A stretch of DNA of 64,000 nucleotides from Candidatus Saganbacteria bacterium (GTDB lineage: Bacteria; Margulisbacteria; WOR-1; XYC2-FULL-46-14; WPAF01): the NCBI GenBank assembly GCA_016223205.1, contig JACRPM010000001.1, positions 205,130-269,129 of the forward strand, written 5' to 3'. Shown here in pieces: positions 25,702 to 35,300 of this stretch. A program made the translations under genes and the position numbers. The notes under the pieces were generated by a model. The model saw nothing but the letters and a program-made list of their open reading frames with translations, had not been told where the DNA came from and searched no databases. Each line of letters opens with the position of its first letter. Within the stretch, counting starts at the first letter, position 1.

Positions 25702-26597
25702 ATAATCTAAAAGAAGCCCTCTTATATAAGCAACTAGATGGCGGCAAGGTTCACTGCTATCTCTGTCCCCGGGATTGCAAGATCGCCAAAGGCGGGGTGG
25801 GGTACTGCGGGGTCAGGCAGAATATCGACGGCAAGCTCTTCTCGCTTATATATAATGTTGTCTCCTCTATAGCCAACGATCCCATAGAGAAAAAGCCGCT
25901 TTATCATTTCCATCCGGGAACCATGGTTTTCTCGGTGGGCACCTACGGCTGTAACATGCGCTGCGGGCATTGCCAGAACTGGCAGATCGCACATGTGGTC
26001 TACGCCAAACAGAAACAGTCCAGCGAGCTCATTACCCCCGAACAGCTGATAGAAATGGCCAAAAAGGAGGGTAGCGCGGGGATCGCCTGGACTTATAACG
26101 AGCCCTGCATCTGGCTGGAATATGCTTTGGATGGGGCGAAACTCGCTAAAAAGGCCGGACTTTATACGGTCTGGGTCACCAACGGCTACATGCACACCGA
26201 AACCATCGACCTGATGGGGCCTTATCTCGATGCTTTTCGCGTGGATATCAAGGGTTTCACCAAAGAGTTCTACATGAAACTGGCTAAGGTGCCGGACTTT
26301 CAGCCGATCCTGAAAGCTACCATATACGCGAAGAAAAAATGGAACATGCATGTGGAGTGCATCACCAACATCATTCCCACCCTGAACGATGATGACGAGC
26401 AGTTAAATGGCATCGCCGGGTGGATAAAAGAAAATCTGGGAGCAGAAATTCCCTGGCACGTGACCCGTTTCTTTCCTTATCTCGAATATGCCCACCTGCC
26501 TCCGACGCCGATCGAAACACTAGAGAAAGCTAAAGAAATAGGGTTAAAAGCAGGTTTGCAGTACGTTTATATAGGTAATGTTCCGGGAGTAAGTTAA
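25698..26597 (+). CDS. amrS: AmmeMemoRadiSam system radical SAM enzyme
   Basis: The 299-residue protein has the radical SAM cluster motif CNMRCGHCQNW (residues near 85-94) and an N-terminal Cys-rich start VHCYLCPRDCKIAKGGVGYC typical of the AmrS branch. GTYGCN and GIAWTYNEPCIW also fit. The family is named for its co-occurrence with AMMECR1 and MEMO1 homologues, but neither partner is in the window. The reaction is not established. It is in an ATGA overlap with rtcB and ends head-on against the DUF502 gene. Confidence 0.9.
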   Translation: MNNLKEALLYKQLDGGKVHCYLCPRDCKIAKGGVGYCGVRQNIDGKLFSLIYNVVSSIANDPIEKKPLYHFHPGTMVFSVGTYGCNMRCGHCQNWQIAHVVYAKQKQSSELITPEQLIEMAKKEGSAGIAWTYNEPCIWLEYALDGAKLAKKAGLYTVWVTNGYMHTETIDLMGPYLDAFRVDIKGFTKEFYMKLAKVPDFQPILKATIYAKKKWNMHVECITNIIPTLNDDDEQLNGIAGWIKENLGAEIPWHVTRFFPYLEYAHLPPTPIETLEKAKEIGLKAGLQYVYIGNVPGVS

Positions 26598-27202
26598 GCG
26601 GCTTCTTCGACCGGAGGTTTGGCGGGCTGAAGCACCCCGCCCGAGACCACATACTTAAAGGCCTCTTCGATCTTCATTTCCAGGATGATAACTTCTTGCA
26701 CCGGCACCATCACCAAAAATCCCGTGGCGGGGGTGGGAGTGTTGGGAACAAAAACATTGATCAGCTTGCCCTTGGCTTTCTTCTCGATCTCTTCTGAAGC
26801 GTCTGATGTGATAAAACCAATGGTGTAAAGACCTTTGCGCGGGTATTCGATCAGGCAAGCATGCCTTAATTCTTCGTTCCCTTTATGGATAAAGAGCACC
26901 TCATTGACCTGCTTGGCGGCGGAATAGATGCCCTTGACGATCGGCACCCGGAAAAGCAGCTGCTCACCCAGCTGGAAAAGTTTGGCTCCGAAGATGTGGG
27001 TGGCAAAATAACCGGTGATCAGGATCAATAAGATGATAGCGACAAAGCCCAGGCCGGGCAGGGGGTGGCCTACGAACAGGGTGATGATGTTGCCCAGGAT
27101 GCCGTCCAGGAAACTGTACATGAACCAGAGCAGCCAGATGGTGACCAAGAGCGGAAGCATGGTGATGAGCCCCCGCAGGAAATAATTGCTCAATCTGCTC
27201 AC
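26594..27202 (-). CDS. DUF502 family membrane protein
   Basis: This 202-residue protein has two N-terminal transmembrane helices (GLITMLPLLVTIWLLWFMYSFLDG and LGFVAIILLILITGYFATHIFG). A soluble domain follows with RVPIVKGIYSAAKQVNEVLF and the VFVPNTPTPATGFLVMVP segment typical of DUF502. The frame is open to an ATG at 27277, but the promoter TTGCCT-17-TATAAT lies at 27210-27238. I therefore place the start at GTG 27202, 7 bases after the -10 box. Function is unknown; plant relatives act in membrane trafficking. Confidence 0.85.
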   Translation of the reverse strand: MSRLSNYFLRGLITMLPLLVTIWLLWFMYSFLDGILGNIITLFVGHPLPGLGFVAIILLILITGYFATHIFGAKLFQLGEQLLFRVPIVKGIYSAAKQVNEVLFIHKGNEELRHACLIEYPRKGLYTIGFITSDASEEIEKKAKGKLINVFVPNTPTPATGFLVMVPVQEVIILEMKIEEAFKYVVSGGVLQPAKPPVEEAA

Positions 27203-27209
27203 AATTTTA

Positions 27210-27238
27210 ATTATAACACTTGACACCTTTTGAGGCAA
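27210..27238 (-). promoter_or_regulatory. Promoter of the DUF502 gene (TTGCCT-17-TATAAT), leaderless
   Basis: The -35 is TTGCCT (27233-27238) and the -10 TATAAT (27210-27215), spacer 17. The GTG start follows 7 bases after the -10. The box is interlocked with the opposite-strand lrp-like promoter at 27220-27248. Confidence 0.7.
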
Positions 27239-27248
27239 CCGCCATAAT
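27220..27248 (+). promoter_or_regulatory. Promoter of the Lrp-domain gene (TTGACA-17-CATAAT)
   Basis: A consensus -35 TTGACA (27220-27225) is 17 bases from CATAAT (27243-27248). The transcript should begin near 27255, and the ATG with AGGAGGGG follows at 27271. Each promoter's -35 lies in the other's spacer. Confidence 0.7.
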
Positions 27249-27270
27249 CTGGCCACTAGGAGGGGATCCC

Positions 27271-27513
27271 ATGGCAACAGGCACGTCCGCTTATATTTTG
27301 ATAGAATCTTTTCCCGGCAAGGCGATCGAGCTGGTCAACGTCATCAAATCCATACCCGGAGTAAAAACCGTGCACCTGGTGACCGGTCCTTACGACGTGA
27401 TAACCTTCGCGGAAGCCGCGGACCTTAAATCACTGGGAGAGATGATCGTAAAGAGGATCCAATCCACCGGCTTTGTGGCCCGCACCCTGACTTGTATTAC
27501 GGTCGAACAGTAA
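27271..27513 (+). CDS. Stand-alone Lrp/AsnC effector-binding (RAM) domain protein
   Basis: This 80-residue protein starts MATGTSAYILIESFPGKA and contains IPGVKTVHLVTGPYDVI, the beta-alpha-beta ligand domain of Lrp/AsnC regulators. There is no helix-turn-helix. Such single-domain proteins bind amino acids and may modulate regulators or enzymes. AGGAGGGG lies 5 bases before the ATG. The 3' end overlaps leuA head-on by 17 bases, which hints at a link to leucine metabolism, though that is only positional. Confidence 0.88.
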   Translation: MATGTSAYILIESFPGKAIELVNVIKSIPGVKTVHLVTGPYDVITFAEAADLKSLGEMIVKRIQSTGFVARTLTCITVEQ

Positions 27514-29014
27514 GCAGGCGGTTGATCGCCGCGAGATAAGCCTTAGCGGAAGCAATGAGGATGTCGGTCGAGGCCCCGTGTCCCACGAAAATGTGATCTG
27601 CTTGTTTTATCCTTACCGTAACTTCACCTTGAGCATCGGTCCCCCCGGTTATGGCCTGAATGGTGAAATCCACCAGGTTGATCTTCTTTTTAGTTAAAGC
27701 GTCGATCGCCTTAAAGACCGCATCCACCGGCCCGGCGCCGATCGCAGTATGCGATATCTTTTCTCCCTTATAGACCAGCTCGACCGTGGCCGAGGGCTGG
27801 ATATGGGTGCCGGATTTGATATCGATGCTTTCCAGCATGTAGGTTTCGGGCACGATATACACTTCTTCCGCTACGATGATCTCGAGATCACGGTCGGAGA
27901 GGTCTTTCTTCTTATCGGCCAATTCTTTAAAGCGAGTAAAGGCCTTTTCTAAATTCTCCTCGCTTAACTGGTAGCCCATATCTTTCAACTTATCGGCCAG
28001 GGCATGGCGGCCGGAATGTTTGCCCAAGACCAAACGGGACTCGGTCAACCCGATGTCCTGGGGCGACATGATCTCATAAGTTTCCCGCGCGCGCAAAACC
28101 CCCGCCTGGTGGATGCCCGCCTCGTGGGCGAAGGCATTGGCCCCGACCACTGCTTTGTTGGGCTGGACCAAAAGCCCCGTCAAATTGGAAACCTGGCGGC
28201 TGGCTTTGTAGATCTCGCGGGTATCGATGCCCGTTTCGCATTTAAATATATCTTTGCGGGTCTTGATGGCCATCACCACTTCTTCGAGCGAGGCGTTGCC
28301 CGCGCGTTCCCCGATGCCGTTGACGGTGCACTCGACTTGACCGGCGCCCGCCATAACCGCGGCCAAAGAGTTGGCGGTGGCCAATCCCAGGTCGTTATGG
28401 CAATGGACGCTGATGATGACGCCCTTTTCCTTGATCTGGGGTACGTTCTTGATGATCTTCTCGATCAACTCACCGAATATCCAGGGAGTGGTATAGCCAA
28501 CGGTATCCGGTATATTCACAGTTCGGGCTCCCGCCTCGATCACCGCCGCTATTATTTTGTAAAGAAAAGCCGGATCGGAACGGCCGGCATCTTCCGCGGA
28601 AAATTCCACATACGGGCATAGCGAACGGGCGAACTTGACGCTTTCCACCGCGGTTTCAACCACCTGGTCGGGCGTCATGCGCAATTTTTTCTCCATATGG
28701 ATGGGGGAGGTGGCGATAAAAGTGTGTATGTACGGCCGGTCGGAGAACTTGACCGCGTCCGACGCCGCCTGGATATCCTTCTTATTGCAGCGGGCCAAAG
28801 AGCAGATCGCCGGTCCTTTGATCTGCTGGGCGATGGTTTTGACCCCCTCAAAATCCCCCGGCGAGGCGATAGCAAAGCCGGCCTCGATCACATCTACCTT
28901 GAGCTTGGCCAAGGTGCGGGCGATCTCCAACTTTTCTTCCGGGTTCAAAGAGGCCCCCGGACATTGTTCGCCATCCCTTAAAGTGGTATCAAATATTAAG
29001 ATTTTTCTGGTCAT
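27497..29014 (-). CDS. leuA: 2-isopropylmalate synthase
   Basis: The 505-residue protein condenses acetyl-CoA with 2-oxoisovalerate, the first step of leucine synthesis. The TIM-barrel shows FDTTLRDGEQCPGASL, HCHNDLGLATANSLAAV and NGIGERAGNASLEEVV. The C-terminal regulatory domain (about 380-505) for leucine feedback is present. The start is ATG 29014 with TATAAT 9 bases upstream and no Shine-Dalgarno sequence. leuB, leuC and leuD are not in the window, but ilvE is at 41479. Confidence 0.94.
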   Translation of the reverse strand: MTRKILIFDTTLRDGEQCPGASLNPEEKLEIARTLAKLKVDVIEAGFAIASPGDFEGVKTIAQQIKGPAICSLARCNKKDIQAASDAVKFSDRPYIHTFIATSPIHMEKKLRMTPDQVVETAVESVKFARSLCPYVEFSAEDAGRSDPAFLYKIIAAVIEAGARTVNIPDTVGYTTPWIFGELIEKIIKNVPQIKEKGVIISVHCHNDLGLATANSLAAVMAGAGQVECTVNGIGERAGNASLEEVVMAIKTRKDIFKCETGIDTREIYKASRQVSNLTGLLVQPNKAVVGANAFAHEAGIHQAGVLRARETYEIMSPQDIGLTESRLVLGKHSGRHALADKLKDMGYQLSEENLEKAFTRFKELADKKKDLSDRDLEIIVAEEVYIVPETYMLESIDIKSGTHIQPSATVELVYKGEKISHTAIGAGPVDAVFKAIDALTKKKINLVDFTIQAITGGTDAQGEVTVRIKQADHIFVGHGASTDILIASAKAYLAAINRLLTVRP

Positions 29015-29023
29015 GATGGAATT

Positions 29024-29029
29024 ATTATA
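29024..29029 (-). promoter_or_regulatory. -10 box 9 bases before the leuA ATG
   Basis: TATAAT on the minus strand lies in the 21-base gap between the tldE stop and the leuA start. No -35 match was found. It may give leuA its own near-leaderless transcript in addition to read-through. Confidence 0.4.
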
Positions 29030-29035
29030 TCACAA

Positions 29036-30376
29036 CTACCCGCTGATGGATAAGCCCGTGACCAGGAGGGTGGGACTGCCTAAGTTCGCAGAAAAGGGGA
29101 CAAAACGCAGGTCGGAACAGATAACCTCGATCCCTTTTAAAAGATCGGTCAAATTCCCGGCAATAGTAATGCCCCGGACTGGATAGGTTTTCTCCCCATT
29201 TTCGATCATGATCCCCGCCGCCCCGATAGAAAAATCCCCGGAAATGGGATTTACCATGTGCATCCCCATCACCCGCGTTATATAGAGTCCTTTACGGCAA
29301 TCGGGAGAGCTTTTCTCTCCCGGTTTGATATAAATATTGGTGGGGGCTATTTCCGGCAGGGATTTATAAGAAGTCCGTTTGGCATTGCCGGTCGATCTAG
29401 TTTTGCCTTTCACCGCGGTATAGGAATTAAAGAGAAAACTTTTAAGAACGCCGTTCTCGACCAGGATCGTTTTCTGCGAGGGCGTTCCTTCATCGTCAAA
29501 GGGTGCGGAGGCCACTCCATTCTTCAGTTTTCCATCATCGATCAGGACCAGAATGTTTGACCCCACTTGTTGCCCCATTTTATCGGCAAACAGCGATTTG
29601 CCTTTTTGAACAGAATCGGAGGAGAGAATGGGGGACAGGGTCCCCAATATCTGCGCTCCAACTAAAGGATCGAGCACCAACGGTATCTTTTGCGGACCGA
29701 TGGTTTTTGCGCCCAAAAGCTCGCCGGCCCGCCTGGCCGCTTCTTCCCCGACATCTTTTGCCTTAAGGTCGGCAAAGCGGGTGACGTACGAAATGCCCAG
29801 ACCGCTCTCGGCTTCACTTCCCTGTTCAGCGATCACGTCCGCCGAGGCGCCGCAATTATTGGTCTTATAATGTATATCCAACCCGTTGGAATTTACTATC
29901 CTGACCTCGGTTTCCGAATCGGAATAGGATATTTTTTCCGTCTTTTTCACCCTTTTATCATAATTGTAGGCGGCCGACTCGACTTGCATGGTCAGATCGA
30001 TCTTTTGCTTTAGCGAGGCAGAGGTGATAGAGGGGTCAAAATATTCAGCGGATTTCGAGGGGACAGGACCGGGAAAAGAATGGTTCTCATCGGGTTTTGT
30101 GAAACGAGCATTGGCCAGCGCCGCTTCGGCCAGCCCTGGCACCATATGGTGCAGGGCGAGGTCCTCTTCCGGTTCGGTGGAGTAAGAAAAACCCAGCCGT
30201 TTTTCTTTATCGATGACCCTTAATCCCAGGCCGCCATCCTGCAAATTATCGATCGATTCGATCTTTTGGTCCAGTACATCGATCTTAAGGGTTTTGGAGT
30301 TGATCTGAAATACTTCCGCTTGAACCGCGCCGGAGCGGAGAGCTTTGCTGATCAGTTCTTGAAGATCTATTGGCAT
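29036..30376 (-). CDS. tldE: TldE/PmbA family protein
   Basis: The 446-residue protein is a TldD/PmbA-family member without the HExxxH motif, which identifies it as the TldE-type partner. Shared family segments are [27 protein letters not shown] sequence and [15 protein letters not shown]. In other bacteria it forms a heterodimer with TldD. Here tldD is 23 kb away on the same strand. The gene sits in a tight run exonuclease-pta-tldE-leuA and overlaps pta by 10 bases. Confidence 0.9.
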   Translation of the reverse strand: MPIDLQELISKALRSGAVQAEVFQINSKTLKIDVLDQKIESIDNLQDGGLGLRVIDKEKRLGFSYSTEPEEDLALHHMVPGLAEAALANARFTKPDENHSFPGPVPSKSAEYFDPSITSASLKQKIDLTMQVESAAYNYDKRVKKTEKISYSDSETEVRIVNSNGLDIHYKTNNCGASADVIAEQGSEAESGLGISYVTRFADLKAKDVGEEAARRAGELLGAKTIGPQKIPLVLDPLVGAQILGTLSPILSSDSVQKGKSLFADKMGQQVGSNILVLIDDGKLKNGVASAPFDDEGTPSQKTILVENGVLKSFLFNSYTAVKGKTRSTGNAKRTSYKSLPEIAPTNIYIKPGEKSSPDCRKGLYITRVMGMHMVNPISGDFSIGAAGIMIENGEKTYPVRGITIAGNLTDLLKGIEVICSDLRFVPFSANLGSPTLLVTGLSISG

Positions 30377-31335
30377 TGAACGGCGGTGATAGCGGTGACG
30401 TTGACGATGTCTTCCACACTGCAGCCGCGGGAAAGATCATTGATGGGTTTCTTGAGGCCCTGGAGGATGGGACCGAGGGCAGTGGCCCCGCCCAATCTTT
30501 CGGTCAATTTGTAGGCGATGTTGCCGGCGTCGAGGTCGGGAAAGATCAAAATATTGGCGGCCCCGGCTACCAGAGATGCGGGAGCTTTCTTTTTGCCCAC
30601 GGAAGGGACCAAAGCCGCATCGGCCTGCAGTTCCCCATCCACGCACAGGTCCGGTTTTCTCTCTTTTACGATCTTTAGGGCGGCCGTCACCTTGTTCACG
30701 TCCGGATGCATGGCCGAGCCTTTGGTCGAGAACGACAGCATGGCCACGCGCGGGCTTAGGCCGACCAATTTACTGAAAGAAGCGGCCGTGCTGATGGTGA
30801 TCTGGGCCAGCTGATCGGGATCGGGATTGGGCACCACGCCGCAGTCGGCGTAAAAAAGCAAGCCGTCTTCGCCGTATTCGGGATATTTGGTAAGCATTAC
30901 GAAGAAACTGGAGATCACGGCGCTCTCCGGGGCATGTCCCACGCAATGGATGGCCGCGCGTAAAGTGTCGGCGGTAGTATGGTCGGCGCCCGAGACCATC
31001 CCATCGGCCTCGCCGCTATCCACCAGCATGGCGGCAAAGAAGGGGTAATCGGTGGTCAATATCTGCCGGGCCTTCTCTTCCGTCATGCCTTTCTTTTCGC
31101 GTTTGACCTTATAGCTGGTGATGATTTGGGGGGTCTTAGGGTAGGTGAGGGGATTGATGGTCCGGGCGCCCTCCACCTTGATCTTATTTTCATCACCTAT
31201 GAGTATCACTTGGGCCAGTTTGCTTTTTATGATAAGCTCCGCGGCCTGTAATGTCCGAGGATCGTCGGTCTCGGGAAGCACGATCTTGCGGTACTCGCGT
31301 TTGGCCTTGGCCCAGATGTCGGAGATGAAGTTCAT
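30367..31335 (-). CDS. pta: Phosphate acetyltransferase
   Basis: The 322-residue protein is the catalytic PTA domain alone, converting acetyl-CoA and phosphate to acetyl phosphate and back. Conserved parts are [48 protein letters not shown] and [22 protein letters not shown]. The regulatory N-terminal DRTGG part of long Pta is absent. No acetate kinase gene is adjacent. A phosphate butyryltransferase is possible but less likely. Confidence 0.92.
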   Translation of the reverse strand: MNFISDIWAKAKREYRKIVLPETDDPRTLQAAELIIKSKLAQVILIGDENKIKVEGARTINPLTYPKTPQIITSYKVKREKKGMTEEKARQILTTDYPFFAAMLVDSGEADGMVSGADHTTADTLRAAIHCVGHAPESAVISSFFVMLTKYPEYGEDGLLFYADCGVVPNPDPDQLAQITISTAASFSKLVGLSPRVAMLSFSTKGSAMHPDVNKVTAALKIVKERKPDLCVDGELQADAALVPSVGKKKAPASLVAGAANILIFPDLDAGNIAYKLTERLGGATALGPILQGLKKPINDLSRGCSVEDIVNVTAITAVQCQ

Positions 31336-31985
31336 GAAGTTATCTTCCCCAGGTCCTCACGGGAGCAGATGCCCTTCTTATCACGCAGTTCAGGGATGAG
31401 CTTGAGCCACAATTGAAAGGTGGTCTCCACGTCCCCCAGGGCGCGGTGAGCGTTCTTGACCTCAATGCCGAAATGCTGCGCCATGGACTTTAGCTTGTGG
31501 CTGGACAAGCCGGGATAGAGGAAGCGGGAGGCCTTTAAAGTGCAGACCGTGGTGGGATTAAAATTCTTGCCGCCGAGGAGCGCATAATGCTGTTTGAGGA
31601 AAGGAATATCGAAATCAACGTTATGGCAGACCAGGATGGTTTCCCCGCTGACGAACTGAAGGAATTTCTGCGCGACCTGGCTAAAAGATGGCTGGTCGAC
31701 CAGCATGTCGGGTGAAATGCCGGTTAAAGCCTCGATCTGCGGGGTCACGATGCCGCGGGGCTTGACCAGGGTATTAAAGACATCCTTAACTTCAAGATTC
31801 ACGATCTTTAAAGCGCCGATCTCGATGATCTCGTGAGTGGCGGGGTCCAGACCGGTGGTCTCGAGGTCCACGATGATGTAGTTCTCATGCTCGAGCTCAA
31901 AGACCTTGCCGCGGGCGCGGGAGAGAAAGGGATATTCTTTTTCCAGCTTCAAATATTCTGCGTTGTTAAGCAGGTCCTGTATCAC
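31332..31985 (-). CDS. DnaQ-like 3'-5' exonuclease
   Basis: The 217-residue protein has the DEDDh exonuclease motifs: [19 protein letters not shown] (Exo I), [14 protein letters not shown] (Exo II) and [11 protein letters not shown] (Exo III, His and Asp). It may be the proofreading epsilon subunit or a separate exonuclease; the extra N-terminal 35 residues do not decide it. The start is GTG 31985, 6 bases after a TATAAT, and the stop is in a 4-base overlap with pta. Confidence 0.9.
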   Translation of the reverse strand: MIQDLLNNAEYLKLEKEYPFLSRARGKVFELEHENYIIVDLETTGLDPATHEIIEIGALKIVNLEVKDVFNTLVKPRGIVTPQIEALTGISPDMLVDQPSFSQVAQKFLQFVSGETILVCHNVDFDIPFLKQHYALLGGKNFNPTTVCTLKASRFLYPGLSSHKLKSMAQHFGIEVKNAHRALGDVETTFQLWLKLIPELRDKKGICSREDLGKITS

Positions 31986-31991
31986 GGCTCA

Positions 31992-32020
31992 ATTATACAA
32001 CTATTGTCAAGTATGGTGAA
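31992..32020 (-). promoter_or_regulatory. Promoter of the exonuclease-pta-tldE run (TTCACC-17-TATAAT)
   Basis: The -35 TTCACC (32015-32020, four of six consensus bases) and -10 TATAAT (31992-31997) are 17 bases apart. The GTG start follows 6 bases later, with no room for a ribosome binding site. Confidence 0.55.
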
Positions 32021-32050
32021 ATTATTTATGAACGCTTACGATAATGATAC

Positions 32051-32398
32051 ATGAGTATTATACGAAAGGCGGTCAGGTTTTCACCGAGAGTGGGAATAGA
32101 CGGGCGGGATATGGCGGCGTTCAACGATCCAATCGTCCGACGGCAATTCTTTAGGACCATCTCTGATCGTATTGCTAACATTTACTCGAGCATAAACGCT
32201 TTAAGCCGGAAAGGCCCTCAAGCTCCCGGCCCTTATTTGGCCATGCACCGGGAGATCTCCCAACATTTGGACACTCTTCGGGGCATAAGAAGCCGCCGTT
32301 TAGCAGTTCCCAATGAGCTCTTACAAGATGTTATCAATGTTAAATTAAAACTTAAAGATATTCTAAAAAGCTTGGAGGTTTCCTGTTCCGATCAATAA
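32051..32398 (+). CDS. Hypothetical protein, 115 residues
   Basis: I do not recognise this protein. It is mostly helical and basic, with MSIIRKAVRFSPRVGIDGRDM at the start, an NPIVRRQFFRT-like region and a C-terminal helix VKLKLKDILKSLEV. No signal peptide or membrane segment is seen. GATAAT ends 5 bases before the ATG and there is no Shine-Dalgarno sequence. Its 3' end overlaps the ClpB-like gene by 7 bases head-on, so the two transcripts are antisense at their ends. Confidence 0.55.
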   Translation: MSIIRKAVRFSPRVGIDGRDMAAFNDPIVRRQFFRTISDRIANIYSSINALSRKGPQAPGPYLAMHREISQHLDTLRGIRSRRLAVPNELLQDVINVKLKLKDILKSLEVSCSDQ

Positions 32399-35300
32399 AC
32401 CGGCTTTTGCCCGCTATTCATCGCAGCGCGGAGAATGGTGAGTTTTCTTCTTAAATCCTTTATCTCATCACGAACTTGAGAGGTCATTTGATATTGTTGT
32501 TCGAATTCATTCAAAGCCCCATGGGCTTGAGAAACCCAATCCTGCCGCTTCCTGCCAGTTTCAGAATAATAGACATTGGTTAAATGAAATAGCAATGAAG
32601 CACGATAATATGGAAAATCAACGAAAGAATAGTACCCATCCTCTCCGCAATCGTCGCCCCCGGTTGCATATTGATGGATAAAATCCGCTCCTTTATCTTT
32701 TAGGGCGGCCAAAACAACACCAGGAGCCATATCTTCAAAAACCGTAACAAAACCAAGCTTAGTGAGCAAGCTTAGGGCTGATTCATGATTCTTTAGTTCG
32801 GTTTCCGCTTCGATAAGGTCAACGTAAACAATATCAGGGGCTTTTTCTGCTCGGGTTAAAGCCATTGCCCGGTTCCATGCTTCACCGGAGTTTTTTCGGT
32901 CCCCCGATCGAAAAGCAGAAACATATATTAGCGCATAATTCCCTGCAGGGTTGTCGCTAATTGCAGCATATTCTATGGCCTTCTCGTATTTTTTCTCATT
33001 TACCAGGCGATCAAAGATAGTTCTTTTTAGGGTTTCGATACGGGTTCGCAGATCACTGACCAGTTTTTGGGTTTGCTCGGTTTGAGGATATTTGCTGGCG
33101 AATTCCTGGAGGGCGCCGGTCGCAGTATTTAAAAGCGGCAGGGCGTCATCATAATTCAACGGGTCCATTTCATCGAGCGCGGAAAGCTCATGCAAGCGCA
33201 CCAATCCAAAAGCTCGATAATAGGGATGTCTAATATTTTCGAATATGACGGCGTTTTCCACATAATCCTTCGAATCGATAAGGCCTCCAATCGTACTTTC
33301 TAATAATTCCAAAATATGCCATTTGACGGATATCAGGTTCAGCTGTTCAAGCACGAAATCATAATCGCCGTCGCTATTTGCCTGGGACAAGACGGTTTTG
33401 GCCATTTCAGGCAAGTTTATGTTGGCGATTTCCAGATTTAACAGCACCTGGATTATCTGTTCGTAAAACCAGAGGCTATTATCTCTCCGGCCCTCCGCAC
33501 GCAATTTATCGGCTGACCCGAAAATTAGATTTAATAATATATTAAGCAATTTTCCAGCGGCTTCGGTTCCCAGATCACTTGCCGTGGATTCAATAATTGT
33601 TTTGATAAACTCATATGATTTTGGGTTCTGGGAAAACAGGCAGTCATGTATTAAGGTCAAGGTATTTCGCCTGCGCATTTTTGGGTCTTGCACCAAACGC
33701 AGGGCTTCGGCGGCGCGTTCAATATTTTCTTCTTTTTTATAAGATTCATAAAGCTCTATGGCCACCCGATCCCCGGATGACCTAACAACTTCCCGGGCCT
33801 CTTCCAACTGGTTCGATTTAAGAAGATATTCGACGACTTCCCTGTCGCTCATGTTAGAAAAGCGCACGTCCACTGCCGAGAATTCTTTATCTGAAAGCGG
33901 GAACCTGATCCAGAGCTCCGTCTTTTCGGCGTTCGTTTCCATTCCTACCTGCGCCCGGGCCTCGATGACCGCCCGTTTTAGTTCCAGCAATACCAGGTCC
34001 CCGTTCGCTTCCAAATCCCGCACTAACTGCTCGCTTTCATCCCTGGATCGAGGTGAGGGCTCCAGAAAATTGGAGGTCAGCCGGTTTTGGTCTTCGGCTA
34101 CAAGGGGAGGGGAAGATATTTTGATCTTAAGCTCGCCGCTGTTCAGGTCGTGTTCGATATGCACAAATGGGCTGGGGCGGCCGGTATTGGCGCGTTTAGC
34201 GTAGGCCGATAATTGCCTCAACCAGGAGCCGATCACTCTTTTGGCATTGGCGTTTAAACTCAAGTTCTCGATCAGGGATTCCAGTTTTTTTACCTGTTCA
34301 TTGACCTGCGGGTCTTTTCGGGCGGGATCAAAATTGGAAAGCTCCGCTTTTTGCGCGGTCAAACCTTCGTTTCTCTTTAAATAATCGAGCAAGACCTCGG
34401 GCGGTACCTGCAATATCTTTCTGATATCCTCTACGGAGACCGAATTCCCGCCGGGGTCGTCGAGCAAATTAAGCACCTTTCTCATCAACATCCCCGGACG
34501 TCCGCGGGTCAGGGTAGGGATAAAATCGGTTTCTGTTGAAATCCGGTTCTCCACGGCAAAGATCAATTGTCCGTTCTTTGCATTGACCACGACCTTTTGG
34601 CCCTTTTTCAATTTTCCGCCAAAGAACATATCGGTCAAGGGAGTGGTTATTAAGGAGTCAATAGCGCCCACCAGCGGACGGGCGCCCAGCTTAAGGTCAA
34701 CCCCCGAATTTAATATGTGCTGACGGGCCTCGGCCGTAACTTCCAGCTCGATCTGGCGATCTTCCTGCAAACGTTCCGCAGTTTTTTTAAGTTTAAGTGA
34801 TAATATTTGATCGGCCATATTGCCGTTCAACTCATTGTAATAAACCAGTTTAGTGAGACGCCCGATGAATTCTGGGGGGAAACCATGGTTTATCATGGCC
34901 TTTTCCAGCTCTCTCTTTATGCTCGCGTCCGCCGCCTCCGGCGAGCGGGATTCCTTTAGTGCGGCCTGAACTGCCTCGGTCCCCAGATTGGAGGTTAAAA
35001 TGATGATAGTGTTGCTGAAATCGATCGTTCTTCCCAATGGCGTGACGGACCGGCCGGTATCAAATATGTTCATAAAGAACTTATAGATGGGCGGATAGGC
35101 TTTCTCAAATTCATCCAGTAAAATTACCGAATAGGGACGCTCAAGAATCACATCCAGCTCCGATCCAAGCTCCGAATCTTTATAACCGCGCGAGGCCCCG
35201 GTCAGCCGATTCAGGGCGTCTTCCTTGGCGTATTGATTCATATCCAACCGGACAACTGCTGATTCATCCCCGAACAGGGCTTCTGCTAAAGCCAGAGCGG

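Noticed and set aside
32004..32032. TTGTCA-17-TATGAA as promoter of the 32051 gene
   Set aside because: The -10 is weak and a closer GATAAT exists; neither is convincing enough to list as a feature.
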